A stretch of 64,000 nt of DNA from Sphingopyxis sp. H115. GTDB taxonomy: Bacteria > Pseudomonadota > Alphaproteobacteria > Sphingomonadales > Sphingomonadaceae. This document shows positions 24,022 to 34,057 of the stretch, in pieces (position 1 is the stretch's first letter; every line of letters starts with the position of its first letter). Made by a program: the position numbers and the translations under genes. Where the stretch lies: contig NZ_LNSA01000020.1 in NCBI RefSeq assembly GCF_001468465.1, positions 23,951-87,950 on the forward strand, written 5' to 3'. Below the pieces are notes generated by a model that was not told where the DNA came from, did no database searches, and saw only the letters and a program-made list of their open reading frames with translations.

Positions 24022-25653
24022 GTGAAAACATCATTCGGCGGCCGGGTTTACGGGAGGCTTGCCGGGCGGGGGTTGCATTTGTTCCAGCGTCACGAACCCA
24101 TCGCGGGCATGTCCGGCAATGCGGCTGCGCTCACGATGTCGCAAGCGATCTCGCTGCGGCGCGTCGATTCGGACGCCGAGCCGCGGCTCGGCTGGCGCGA
24201 CCGGCTGGCCGGGCTCGACCTTGTTCCCGACCTCGGCGACAATATCGGTTCGGGCGAATGGTGGCGTGGCCTTGCAACATTAACCCTGCTGTGCGGAACA
24301 GCGATCGCCACCTTCCCGGGGATCAAGCCCTTCGCGGTCGGCGGGGCGCCGGCGCTCGACGCCGCCGATTTCAACGAAGCGCGTGCGCAGATGATCGTGC
24401 CGCTGGCGTTCGGCGGCGACACCGGGCGCCATATGGCGGCGACCGACGCGGTCCGTCCGCTGACCCAGACCCCCGAACGGCCGCAAATCGAATTGACCGC
24501 GACGCTGGGCCGCGGCGACAGTTTCGCGCGCCTGCTCGAACGGTCGGGCGTCGGCAGCAGCGAAGCCCAGGCATTGGCGAATCAGGTCTCGGGCGCGGTT
24601 CCGCTCGCCGATATCGCACCGGGGACGCGTATCGACCTGATCCTCGGCCGCCGCGCCGCGCGTACGATGCCGCGCCCGGTCGAGGCGCTGGCAATGCGCG
24701 CGCGCTTCGACCTTCGGATCGAGATGGAACGGCAGGGCGGGCAATTGGTGATGCGGCGCATCCCGATTGCCGTCGATACGACGCCGCTGCGTATCCGCGG
24801 CCGGGTCGGCGACAGCCTGTACCGCTCGGCACGCGCCGCAGGCGCGCCCGCGCAAGCGATCCAGTCGTACCTGCGCGTTGTCGGCAAGCAGATCTCGGTT
24901 GGAAGCGACATCCGCGCGAGCGACGAATTCGACATCATCCTTGACTACCGCCGCGCCGAAACGGGCGAAAGCGAAACCGGCAAGCTGCTGTACGCGGGGC
25001 TGATCCGCAACGGGAAGCCGAAGCTCTCGATGCTCGAATGGACGGTCGACGGCCGGACCCAATGGTTCGAGGCGTCAGGGGTCGGCGAACAGCGCGGCGG
25101 TATGGTGCGTCCGACGAACGGCCGCGTGACCTCGACCTTCGGGATGCGTCGCCATCCGATCCTCGGCTATCGGCGCATGCACAGCGGAATGGATTTCGGC
25201 GGCGGCTATGGCGCCCCGATTTACGCGGTGACCGATGGCGTGGTGACGATCGCCGGTCGCCATGGCGGCTTTGGCAATTATGTGAAGCTTAACCATGGCG
25301 GCGGTCTCGGCACCGGCTATGGGCATATGAGCCGTATCGCGGTGCGTCCCGGCCAGCGCGTCACTCGCGGGCAGGTGATCGGCTATATCGGTTCGACGGG
25401 CCTCTCGACCGGTCCGCACCTCCACTATGAACTGTATCGCAACGGCCGCGCGGTCAATCCGGCGTCGGTGACCTTCGTCACGCGCGCGCTGCTCGAAGGT
25501 AAGGCGCTCGCCGATTTCCGCGCCCGCATTCGCGCGCTGACGTCGATCGCGCCCGGCGCCGCGCTGACCCCGATCGCGCCGAAGCAGGTCGAAGGACCAA
25601 AGCTCGGCAGCCTTGCCGACGTCGCATCGAAACGCGCCGAGGGTGGGATCTGA
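24022..25653 (+). CDS. M23 family peptidoglycan endopeptidase, membrane-anchored
   Basis: 543 residues. A cytoplasmic N-terminal part (1 to about 78), one transmembrane helix (about 80-97, WWRGLATLTLLCGTAIATF), a periplasmic helical/OapA-like region, and a LytM/M23 domain (about 365-485). The LytM zinc ligands are visible: H387 and D391 in HSGMDFG, and H466/H468 in PHLHYE, so the enzyme should be active on peptide cross-links. The start is GTG at 24022; the CtrA-type box directly upstream supports it and suggests cell-cycle control. Confidence 0.92.
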   Translation: MKTSFGGRVYGRLAGRGLHLFQRHEPIAGMSGNAAALTMSQAISLRRVDSDAEPRLGWRDRLAGLDLVPDLGDNIGSGEWWRGLATLTLLCGTAIATFPGIKPFAVGGAPALDAADFNEARAQMIVPLAFGGDTGRHMAATDAVRPLTQTPERPQIELTATLGRGDSFARLLERSGVGSSEAQALANQVSGAVPLADIAPGTRIDLILGRRAARTMPRPVEALAMRARFDLRIEMERQGGQLVMRRIPIAVDTTPLRIRGRVGDSLYRSARAAGAPAQAIQSYLRVVGKQISVGSDIRASDEFDIILDYRRAETGESETGKLLYAGLIRNGKPKLSMLEWTVDGRTQWFEASGVGEQRGGMVRPTNGRVTSTFGMRRHPILGYRRMHSGMDFGGGYGAPIYAVTDGVVTIAGRHGGFGNYVKLNHGGGLGTGYGHMSRIAVRPGQRVTRGQVIGYIGSTGLSTGPHLHYELYRNGRAVNPASVTFVTRALLEGKALADFRARIRALTSIAPGAALTPIAPKQVEGPKLGSLADVASKRAEGGI

Positions 25654-25714
25654 TCGCGCTCAAGGTGCGGCAATATCCATTTGCCCGGCGGCGAAGCGCG
25701 GCTATGCACGCCGC

Positions 25715-26713
<999 letters not shown>

Positions 26714-26762
26714 CGGGGACCGCCGGGACCGGCCAATCGGCAACCGGAAAAGTGGGGATTTG

Positions 26763-29018
26763 ATGACAGGCACACCGCGCCGCTGGCTTTTCGTGCTGAC
26801 CATATTGGTCGGCAGCTTCCTGCTCTTTCAGGTGCAGCCGATGGTGGCACGGATGGTGTTGCCGCGGCTGGGCGGCGCGCCGGCGGTGTGGAACAGCGCG
26901 ATGCTCGTCTATCAGGCGCTACTGCTCGGCGGCTATGCCTACGCGCACTGGCTTGGCCGCTTCGCGGTGCGCAAGCAGGCGATCATCCATCTGGCGCTGT
27001 TCCTTGTCGCGGCGCTGTGGCTTCCGATCGGGATCGCGCAGATCGCGCCGCCCGCGGCGGGGCAGGAGGCGCTGTGGGTGCCTTTGCTCTTGCTCGCATC
27101 GATTGGTCCCGTCTTCTTCGTCGTGTCGGCGCAGGCGCCGCTGATGCAGCGCTGGTTCGCCGCCGACAGCCGCGCTGGCGACCCCTATTATCTTTATGCC
27201 GCGTCGAATCTCGGCAGCTTTGCGGGGTTGATCAGCTACCCCGCCTTCGTCGAACCGACCTTGCCGCTAGCCGCGCAAAGCTGGGGCTGGACGGCGGGCT
27301 ATGCGCTGCTCGTGCTGCTCGTCGCGGCTAGCGCGGCGGCGCGCTGGCACGGTCCCGCCGAAGCTGCGGCCCATGGCGCCGACGCCGGCGACGAGCCGCG
27401 CCCGACCTGGCGGCGGCAGGTTCACTGGCTGCTGATCGCCGCGGTCCCGTCGGGGCTGATGCTGTCGACGACGACGCACCTCACGACCGACATCGTCGCG
27501 ATGCCGCTGCTCTGGGTGCTGCCACTCGGCCTTTATCTCCTGAGTTTCGTGATCGCCTTTTCGACGATGGAGCGGCCGACGCAGATCATCACGCTGATCG
27601 CGCCGGTGGTCCTGCTCGCGGTCGGCGGGCTGGGGCTGCTTAGCTCGGGCGGCGGATCGATGATAATCGCGCTCGCCAGCCTCGCGATGCTGTTCGTGAT
27701 CGCGACCGCGCTGCACGGATATCTCTATCATCTTCGCCCCGCGGCGCAGCATCTGACGCTCTTCTATCTCATCATGTCGGCGGGCGGCGTGCTCGGCGGG
27801 CTGTTTGCCGCGCTGGTCGCGCCGCTGCTGTTCGACTGGGTGTACGAACATCCGATCCTGATCCTTGCGGCAGCGGCGTTGCTACCGCTGCCCGCGCTGT
27901 TCCCGTGGAACAGATGGTTGAAGCTCGAACCGCGAACGGTCCGGCTCGTCCTCCTGCTCCTGATCGCCGTCGCGATGTTTGCGGCGCGGAGCATGATGGG
28001 CAATTGGACGGGACGGATCGACGGCGCGACCGCGGCGTGGGGGCTGACGATCTTCGCGATCGGTATCCTCGTCATCGGCTGGCGCTGGGCGTTCGTGCCG
28101 GTGCTGGCGCTGCTGATGATCGGTGTCGGCGGCTGGGACACGATCCAGGAAAGCTTCACAGGATCGCGCGTGCGCAGCTATTTCGGGGTCTATACGGTCA
28201 CCGACTATCCGGCATCGAACCAGCGGCGGCTAGCGCACGGGACGACGCTGCACGGCCTTCAGCGCACCGATGCCGCGCATCGCCGCGATCCCACCACCTA
28301 TTACGGCCATGAATCGGGCGTGGGCCTGACCCTCGACAAGGCCGAAGCGCTGGCCGGGCCGAACGCATCGATCGGGATCGTCGGGCTGGGGGCGGGGACG
28401 CTCGCCTGCTATCGCAAACCCGGGCAGAAATGGACGATTTTCGAGATCGATCCGGCGATGGTCGAAATCGCGCGCGACCCGGCGAAGTTCACCTTTCTGT
28501 CCGACTGCGCCGGCAACACCCCGATCGTCCTTGGCGACGCGCGGCTTCAGATCGCGAAGCAACCGGCGGGGCGGTTCGACATCATCGTCATCGACGCCTT
28601 TTCGTCCGACGCGATCCCGCTTCACCTGCTCACCAAGGAAGCGATCGGCATCTATCGGCGCGCGATGAAACCCGACGGCATCCTTCTCATTCATATCTCG
28701 AACCGTTTTTTCGGACTGGAACCGGTGTTGGCCGAAGAAGCGCGCGCGCGTGGCTGGACGGCGGCAATCCGCATGGACCCCGGCCCGGCCGACGATGAAT
28801 TCGGCGACTTGGCGGGATCGAACTGGGTCGCGCTGACCGCGACGCCGCAACGGATGCGACAATTGACCGGCGGCATCCGTCCGCGCACCGAGGCATCGGA
28901 TGACGGCGCGTGGGTGCCGCTCGAATCGCGGTCAGATTTCGAACGCTGGACCGACGATTACGCCTCGACGCTGCCGGTCTTGCTATGGGATCACATTATC
29001 GGGAAACGTGACGAATGA
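26763..29018 (+). CDS. Fused MFS-like membrane / spermidine synthase-like protein
   Basis: 751 residues. The N-terminal half (about 1-480) has 11 or more hydrophobic helices starting WLFVLTILVGSFLLFQVQPM, the mark of the fused MFS/spermidine synthase group. The C-terminal part (about 525-740) has the methyltransferase-like fold: IGIVGLGAGTLACY (nucleotide loop), FEIDPAMVEIA, and DIIVIDAFSSDAIPLHLLT. Substrate unknown; polyamine synthesis is not proven for this group. The ATG at 26763 follows GTGGGGATTTG. It overlaps the next gene by 4 bp. Confidence 0.87.
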   Translation: MTGTPRRWLFVLTILVGSFLLFQVQPMVARMVLPRLGGAPAVWNSAMLVYQALLLGGYAYAHWLGRFAVRKQAIIHLALFLVAALWLPIGIAQIAPPAAGQEALWVPLLLLASIGPVFFVVSAQAPLMQRWFAADSRAGDPYYLYAASNLGSFAGLISYPAFVEPTLPLAAQSWGWTAGYALLVLLVAASAAARWHGPAEAAAHGADAGDEPRPTWRRQVHWLLIAAVPSGLMLSTTTHLTTDIVAMPLLWVLPLGLYLLSFVIAFSTMERPTQIITLIAPVVLLAVGGLGLLSSGGGSMIIALASLAMLFVIATALHGYLYHLRPAAQHLTLFYLIMSAGGVLGGLFAALVAPLLFDWVYEHPILILAAAALLPLPALFPWNRWLKLEPRTVRLVLLLLIAVAMFAARSMMGNWTGRIDGATAAWGLTIFAIGILVIGWRWAFVPVLALLMIGVGGWDTIQESFTGSRVRSYFGVYTVTDYPASNQRRLAHGTTLHGLQRTDAAHRRDPTTYYGHESGVGLTLDKAEALAGPNASIGIVGLGAGTLACYRKPGQKWTIFEIDPAMVEIARDPAKFTFLSDCAGNTPIVLGDARLQIAKQPAGRFDIIVIDAFSSDAIPLHLLTKEAIGIYRRAMKPDGILLIHISNRFFGLEPVLAEEARARGWTAAIRMDPGPADDEFGDLAGSNWVALTATPQRMRQLTGGIRPRTEASDDGAWVPLESRSDFERWTDDYASTLPVLLWDHIIGKRDE

Positions 29019-29572
29019 CCTACACCGACGTCAGCATCATCAGCGTCAATGGCAAGACGCCGCAGATCGACTCCAGCGCCTTCATCGCGCCCGGCTGCCG
29101 GATCATCGGCGATGTGCGCGTGGGCCCCGACGTCAGCATCTGGTATAATTGTGTGCTGCGCGCCGATGTCAGCCATATCGTCGTCGGTGCGCGGTCGAAC
29201 ATCCAGGACGGCAGCATCGTCCATTGCGACGGCCCGATGCCGCATCGGCCCGAGGGCTTTCCGACAATCATCGGAGAAGATGTGCTGATCGGCCATATGG
29301 CCATGGTCCACGGCTGCACGTTGGCCGACCGGGCCTTCGTGGGCCTCAAGGCAACGGTGATGAACGGCTGCCGGATCGGCAGCGATGCGATGCTCGCGGC
29401 GGGCGCGCTGCTGACCGAGAATAAGGAAATTCCGGACCGCGAACTCTGGGCGGGCGCGCCCGCGCGGCGAGTTCGCGAGATCGACGATGCCCAGGCCGCA
29501 GGGATGCAGATGGGCGTCGCGCATTATGTGCTGAACGGCCGCATGCACAAGGCGGCGATCGAGCAAGGCTAA
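29015..29572 (+). CDS. Gamma carbonic anhydrase family protein
   Basis: 185 residues, left-handed beta-helix built of hexapeptide repeats (ISIWYNCVLRADVSHI, VGARSNIQDGSIVH). The metal-binding histidines are in IVHCDG and the IGHMAMVHG segment, as in Cam/YrdA. Such proteins bind zinc or iron and may hydrate CO2, but many are uncharacterised. It is coupled to the fused MFS/spermidine synthase gene by a 4-bp ATGA overlap, so the two likely act together or share control. Confidence 0.9.
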   Translation: MTYTDVSIISVNGKTPQIDSSAFIAPGCRIIGDVRVGPDVSIWYNCVLRADVSHIVVGARSNIQDGSIVHCDGPMPHRPEGFPTIIGEDVLIGHMAMVHGCTLADRAFVGLKATVMNGCRIGSDAMLAAGALLTENKEIPDRELWAGAPARRVREIDDAQAAGMQMGVAHYVLNGRMHKAAIEQG

Positions 29573-29580
29573 ACCTAAGC

Positions 29581-29661
29581 CCATTCGCATCGAGCGAAGT
29601 CGAGATGCCCTCGGCTTGGCGCTATGGCGAGGAGGCTTTCGACTTCGCTCGGCACGAACGG
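29581..29661. repeat. REP-like palindrome, family B (copy 1)
   Basis: The left arm CATCGAGCGAAGTCGAGA and right arm TTTCGACTTCGCTC, each with flanking CATTCG or CGAACGG, enclose about 30 bp. A second copy of the same family is at 46082-46161. It follows the gamma-carbonic-anhydrase stop directly. Confidence 0.65.
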
Positions 29662-29666
29662 GAACG

Positions 29667-29702
29667 AAAAAGGGCGCCCCGGTTTCCCCAAGCGCCCCTT
29701 TT
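29667..29702. terminator. Bidirectional intrinsic terminator
   Basis: AAAAAGGGCGC (29667-29677) faces GCGCCCCTTTT (29692-29702) around a 14-nt loop, with A-run and T-run at the two ends. It lies between the convergent gamma-carbonic-anhydrase and PuuD-like genes and can serve both. Confidence 0.75.
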
Positions 29703-29720
29703 GTTGTCGTGCTGACCGCC

Positions 29721-30293
29721 TTAGCTGAAGTTCACCATCGCATAGAGCATCGGGATCGACAGCAGGGTGTTGGTCCGCGAAAAGATCATCGCGGTCCGGG
29801 CGGCTTTCGCCTTCGTCGCGTCGTCGGCCTCGACGATGCCCAGCGCCTTCTTCTGGTTGGGCCAGATCAGGAACCAGACGTTGAATGCCATGATCAGGCC
29901 GAGCCACATGCCGACGCCGATCAGCTTGTACGGGTCCTGAAGGCCGAGTGCGGGCGCCAGATATTTGGCGTGGCCGGCGATGGCGAGACCAAGAAGCACG
30001 GTGAGCAGCGCCGCCCAGCGGAACCAAAAAAGCGCGGCGGGCGCGATATGTTTAGACACGCCGGGTTTCAGTTCGGCCGGAATTTTCGGCATCGTAGGCA
30101 TCTGAACGAAGTTGAAATAGTAAAGCAGCCCGATCCACAGCACGCCGAAGAAGGTATGCAGCCAGCGCATGATCGCATTGCCTGCGGCGATGCCGTCCTC
30201 GAAATTCTGGCCGTTCAGGCACAGCATCAGGACGATCGCCAGCACCAGCCCTGTGCCGAGTACCGCGTGCAGATTTCCGAAAAATTTGTCCAT
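29721..30293 (-). CDS. PuuD-like urate hydroxylase membrane domain protein
   Basis: 190 residues with four or five hydrophobic helices. RWLHTFFGVLWIGLLYYFNF, then PALFWFRWAALLT-type segments and FNVWFLIWPNQKKALG are typical of the urate-oxidase N-terminal (PuuD) membrane family. The C-terminal cytochrome c domain of full PuuD is missing, so urate hydroxylation is not assured; short homologues are often annotated only as membrane proteins. It is minus strand, 80 bp after yciB, with its own terminator. Confidence 0.8.
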   Translation of the reverse strand: MDKFFGNLHAVLGTGLVLAIVLMLCLNGQNFEDGIAAGNAIMRWLHTFFGVLWIGLLYYFNFVQMPTMPKIPAELKPGVSKHIAPAALFWFRWAALLTVLLGLAIAGHAKYLAPALGLQDPYKLIGVGMWLGLIMAFNVWFLIWPNQKKALGIVEADDATKAKAARTAMIFSRTNTLLSIPMLYAMVNFS

Positions 30294-30373
30294 GGCAGTT
30301 CCCCCTGTTTATTGTGGCGCCGTGTGCGACCCGGTGCCGTGACGCAGCTATGCCAGTCCAAGAAGGAAATGCA

Positions 30374-31045
30374 TCAATTTTTGTCGGTGACGGCTTCCTC
30401 GGGCACGGCGAGGCCGTTCTTCAGCATCACCGGCACCTGGCTCAGCGTGAAAAGGAAGGAGAGGGCGGTGACGCCCCAGACCTTGATCGTGAGCCACAGG
30501 TCGAAGCTCATCTGCTTCGACTGGATCAGCTCGTACATCACATGGTTGGCGATGCCGAGCGCGGCGAAGAAAATTCCCCAGTTGCGCGAGAGCAAAAGCC
30601 AGCCGCGCTCGGTCAGCCCTTCGAGCGCCGACTGGAGTAGATATTTGAGCATCGGCCGCTTGAACCAGTAACCACCGAGAAGCAGCGCGGCGAAAGCGGC
30701 ATAGATGATCGTCGGTTTCATTACGATGAAACGCTCGTCGTGGAACCAGATCGTCAGCGCGCCGAAGCCGAGGACGAGGATGCTCGACATCCACAGCATC
30801 GGCGAAATCTTGCCGAGCTTCCATTTCGACACCGCCATTGCGATGATGATCGCGACCATGAAGGCGACCGTGCCCTTGATCGCCGCGGTGGTCGCAGCGA
30901 AGGCGCCCTCGCCGCCCGACGAAAATTTATAGGCGAGAAAGAAGATCAGCAGCGGCCCGAAGTCGATCGCGAAGTTGAGCCAGCCATGCTTCGCCGGCGG
31001 CGGCGCGGGAACCGCTTCGGGGCCCGAGGGAAGCACGTCGCTCAT
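30374..31045 (-). CDS. yciB: Inner-membrane-spanning protein YciB / septation protein A
   Basis: 223 residues with five to six TM helices. LNFAIDFGPLLIFFLAYKF and ISPMLWMSSILVLGFGALTI, then SRNWGIFFAALGIANHVMYE are the YciB/IspZ hallmarks. Family members affect cell-envelope integrity and division. The N-terminal 20 residues are Pro/Ala rich and specific to this protein. The start overlaps the ftsY stop by 4 bp, continuing the coupled mtaB-ftsY-yciB series. Confidence 0.93.
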   Translation of the reverse strand: MSDVLPSGPEAVPAPPPAKHGWLNFAIDFGPLLIFFLAYKFSSGGEGAFAATTAAIKGTVAFMVAIIIAMAVSKWKLGKISPMLWMSSILVLGFGALTIWFHDERFIVMKPTIIYAAFAALLLGGYWFKRPMLKYLLQSALEGLTERGWLLLSRNWGIFFAALGIANHVMYELIQSKQMSFDLWLTIKVWGVTALSFLFTLSQVPVMLKNGLAVPEEAVTDKN

Positions 31046-31968
31046 CTGATATTTCCTGCAATGATAGCCGCGATCTCGTCGGCATCGAACGGACGAAGGT
31101 CGTCGATTGTTTCGCCGATGCCGATGGCATGTATCGGAAGCCCGTGGCGCTCGGCGGCGGACACGAGCACGCCGCCGCGCGCGGTGCCGTCGAGCTTGGT
31201 CATGACGAGGCCGGTGACGCCTGCAACTTCGCGGAACACGTCGATTTGCGACAGTGCATTCTGCCCCGTCGTCGCGTCGAGTACGAGCACGACGTCGTGC
31301 GGCGCCGCGGGATTGAGCCGGCCGAGCACGCGCTTGATCTTGGCGAGCTCGTCCATCAGCTCGCGCTTGTTCTGAAGCCGCCCGGCGGTATCGACGATCA
31401 GCACGTCGATGCCGGTCGCGGTCGCCTGTTTCACCGCATCGAATACGATGCCCGCGCTGTCGCCGCCCTCGGGTCCCGCCATGATCGGTACGCCCAGCCG
31501 TTCAGCCCAGACCTTGAGCTGACCGATCGCCGCGGCGCGGAAGGTATCGCCCGCGACGAGCATCACGCCATAATCCTGTTCTTGGAACAGATGCGCGAGC
31601 TTGGCGATCGTTGTGGTCTTGCCCGACCCGTTGACCCCGATAACGAGGATGACCTGCGGACGGGGGAAGGCGTCGATGTCGAGCGGTTCGGCGACCGGAC
31701 GCAGCACCGCCGCAATCTCGTCGGCGACGATCTTCCGCAGCTCCTCGACGCCGCCCGCCACCGCATCGCGCCGTGCCGCCAGCCGGTCGCGGATTCGCGC
31801 GGCCATTGCGGGGCCAAGGTCGGCGGTGATCAGCGCCTCCTCGATCCGGTCGAGATCGTCTTCGTCGAGCCGCGCTTTGCCGGTCAGCCCGGCCAGATTC
31901 TCGCCGAGCCGTTCCGACGTGCGGCGAAATCCGCCGAGTAGCCTTTCGCTCCAGCTTTTGCCGGTCAT
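31042..31968 (-). CDS. ftsY: Signal recognition particle receptor FtsY
   Basis: 308 residues. SRP-type GTPase docking Ffh-ribosome complexes at the membrane. The N domain (about 1-95, WSERLLGGFRRTSERL) is followed by the G domain with GVNGSGKT (111-118), DTFRAAA, DTAGR and TKLDGTARGG. The long acidic A domain of E. coli FtsY is absent, as usual in alphaproteobacteria. It is coupled by ATGA overlaps to mtaB upstream and yciB downstream. Its partner ffh is about 4 kb away on the other strand. Confidence 0.97.
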   Translation of the reverse strand: MTGKSWSERLLGGFRRTSERLGENLAGLTGKARLDEDDLDRIEEALITADLGPAMAARIRDRLAARRDAVAGGVEELRKIVADEIAAVLRPVAEPLDIDAFPRPQVILVIGVNGSGKTTTIAKLAHLFQEQDYGVMLVAGDTFRAAAIGQLKVWAERLGVPIMAGPEGGDSAGIVFDAVKQATATGIDVLIVDTAGRLQNKRELMDELAKIKRVLGRLNPAAPHDVVLVLDATTGQNALSQIDVFREVAGVTGLVMTKLDGTARGGVLVSAAERHGLPIHAIGIGETIDDLRPFDADEIAAIIAGNIR

Positions 31969-33203
31969 GCGGCGATGTCCTTTTCTTGCATAGGGGTTGC
32001 GACCATGCGGTCGCCGTCGCGCGCGCATAGGCGCACGTCGACGATGGAGCCAGGTGCCGCGGGAGCGGTCAGCACCACGGCAGCGAAATTTTCGGCGTGG
32101 CCGGTCAGGCCATCGCGCTCGACGAGCATCGACGCGCTGCGCCCGATCTGGGCATCGAGCCAGTTCTGCCGCCGCCGGGCATTGGCCTTGCGCAGCGTCG
32201 CGGCGCGTTCGCGCGCGATCCCGCGGTCGATCTGCGGCATCCGCGCGGCGGGGGTCCCGGCGCGCGGGCTGTAAGGAAAGATATGGCCAAAGACGATGTC
32301 GCAATCGTCGATCAGCGCCAGCGAGTTCACAAACATCGCATCATCTTCCGTCGGAAAGCCCGCGATCAGGTCGGCGCCGATGGCGATGTCGGCGCGCGCG
32401 GTCCTCAGCCGTTCGACCAGGCGCACCGCGTCGGCGCGGCGATGGCGCCGCTTCATCCGCGTGAGCACCATGTCGTCGCCGGCCTGCAAGGACAGGTGGA
32501 CATGCGGCATCACGCGCCGTTCCTGCGTCAACAGCGCGAACAGCGCATCGTCGATCCGGTCGGGGTCGAGCGAGGAAAGGCGAACCCGTTCGATCGGCAG
32601 CGCCAACAATGCCTCGACCAGCGCGGCGAGGCTGGTGCCGATGTCGTCGCCATAGCTGGCGAGATCGACCCCGGTCAGGATGATCTCGCGCTGCCCGCGG
32701 TCGACCGCGGTGCGGGCAGACGCAAGGACGTCCTCCACGCTCGCCGAGCGCGCCGTCCCGCGCGCGAGCACTGTCGCGCAAAAGGTACAGCTGTGTGAGC
32801 AGCCCGTCTGAACGCCGAGAAAGGCACGCGCATGGTCCGCGCCCGAAAGGGCTGGGGCGTAAGCCACGGCTTCCGGCTCAGTCGCCGCGCCGCCATAGCT
32901 CTCGGCTCGCCGCTTCGCGTCATTGGAAACCACCCGCGCGCCCATCGCGGCAAAGGTCTCGCGCTCCAGCTCCGCCGCGCATCCCGTCACCACGACCTCC
33001 GCGCCCGGCCGCTCGCGCAAAGCTCGCCGCACCGCCTGCCGCGCCTGCCGCACCGCTTCGTCGGTCACCGCGCAGCTGTTGAAGACGATCGTGCCCGACG
33101 CACCCGCCGCTTCGACGGCCGAGCGAATGGTCTCGCCCTCGGCGATGTTGAGCCGGCAGCCGAAATTGACGACCTCCGATCGGTCGACGAGGGAGGTACT
33201 CAT
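31965..33203 (-). CDS. mtaB: tRNA t6A37 methylthiotransferase MtaB
   Basis: 412 residues. Radical SAM enzyme that adds methylthio to t6A37 of tRNAs. N-terminal 4Fe-4S cysteines Cys16, Cys44 and Cys75; radical SAM motif CSHSCTFC at 135-142; a C-terminal TRAM-like region. VNFGCRLN at the start is typical for MtaB rather than MiaB. It overlaps dapF by 4 bp upstream and ftsY by 4 bp downstream, so dapF-mtaB-ftsY-yciB form one coupled block. Confidence 0.95.
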   Translation of the reverse strand: MSTSLVDRSEVVNFGCRLNIAEGETIRSAVEAAGASGTIVFNSCAVTDEAVRQARQAVRRALRERPGAEVVVTGCAAELERETFAAMGARVVSNDAKRRAESYGGAATEPEAVAYAPALSGADHARAFLGVQTGCSHSCTFCATVLARGTARSASVEDVLASARTAVDRGQREIILTGVDLASYGDDIGTSLAALVEALLALPIERVRLSSLDPDRIDDALFALLTQERRVMPHVHLSLQAGDDMVLTRMKRRHRRADAVRLVERLRTARADIAIGADLIAGFPTEDDAMFVNSLALIDDCDIVFGHIFPYSPRAGTPAARMPQIDRGIARERAATLRKANARRRQNWLDAQIGRSASMLVERDGLTGHAENFAAVVLTAPAAPGSIVDVRLCARDGDRMVATPMQEKDIAA

Positions 33204-34006
33204 CCGAACTGCGCCCAGTCGGTTTCGCCCTCATACACGCGCGTTGCGGCGCCGCTCATCACGATCGGGTCGCCGGGCGCCCAGCGGATGACGAGGTCGC
33301 CGCCGGGCAGCGAAACCGTCACGGGCGACTGGACGAGCCCGGCGCGGATAGCGGCGACTGCGGTTGCGCACGCGCCGGTGCCGCACGCCTGCGTCAGCCC
33401 CACGCCGCGTTCCCAGACGCGCAGTTGCAGCTGGTTCTCGCCGTCGAGGCTCGCGACATTGACGTTGACGCGCTCGGGAAACAGCGGGTCGGTCTCGATC
33501 CGCGGGCCGAGTTCGCCCAGCGCAACCGCATCGGCTTCGGGCACGAAAAAGACGATGTGCGGATTGCCGACATTGACCGCGGCGCCATGTTCGAGCTCGT
33601 CCCACGCAACGGGCATGTCGCGTGTGTCCATCGGCATCGCGAGCGGGATATGTTCCCAGTCGAACACGGGTTCGCCCAACGTGACTTCGGCGCCGCCATC
33701 AGCAGGCGTGACGCGCAGCATCCCGCCCAGCGTCTCGATCACCGCGGGCTTGCCGATCAGCGTCGCGACGCAGCGCGTCGCATTGCCGCACGCTTCGACT
33801 TCGCCGCCGTCGGCGTTGAAGATGCGCATCTTTACGTCGGCACTGTTCGACGGTTCGAGCAGGATCAGCTGGTCGCACCCGATACCGTGGCGGCGGTCGG
33901 CGATCGCGTGTGCACGCGCGGGCGTCATCTCGACGCTCTGCTCGCGCGCGTCGATCACGACAAAGTCGTTGCCGAGGCCGTGCATCTTGGTGAAGCGGTC
34001 CGCCAT
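33200..34006 (-). CDS. dapF: Diaminopimelate epimerase
   Basis: 268 residues. Interconverts LL- and meso-diaminopimelate for lysine and peptidoglycan. The two catalytic cysteines are Cys73 (EACGNATRC) and Cys208 (TQACGTGACA). FTKMHGLGNDFVVID is the conserved N-terminus, including the substrate Asn. First gene of the dapF-mtaB-ftsY-yciB group and coupled to mtaB by a 4-bp overlap. Confidence 0.97.
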   Translation of the reverse strand: MADRFTKMHGLGNDFVVIDAREQSVEMTPARAHAIADRRHGIGCDQLILLEPSNSADVKMRIFNADGGEVEACGNATRCVATLIGKPAVIETLGGMLRVTPADGGAEVTLGEPVFDWEHIPLAMPMDTRDMPVAWDELEHGAAVNVGNPHIVFFVPEADAVALGELGPRIETDPLFPERVNVNVASLDGENQLQLRVWERGVGLTQACGTGACATAVAAIRAGLVQSPVTVSLPGGDLVIRWAPGDPIVMSGAATRVYEGETDWAQFG

Positions 34007-34057
34007 AGTCCGCGCATGTAAGGGTGCGCGGGCGCGAAGTCTAGCGAGGCGGCGGAA

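Noticed and set aside
29721..30293. Full urate hydroxylase PuuD
   Set aside because: Only the membrane domain is present; the cytochrome c domain with CXXCH is absent, so the function was not assigned.
30374..31045. yciB as an isoprenoid synthase because of the old name ispZ
   Set aside because: The protein is a polytopic membrane protein without prenyl-diphosphate motifs; YciB/septation protein A is the fitting name.
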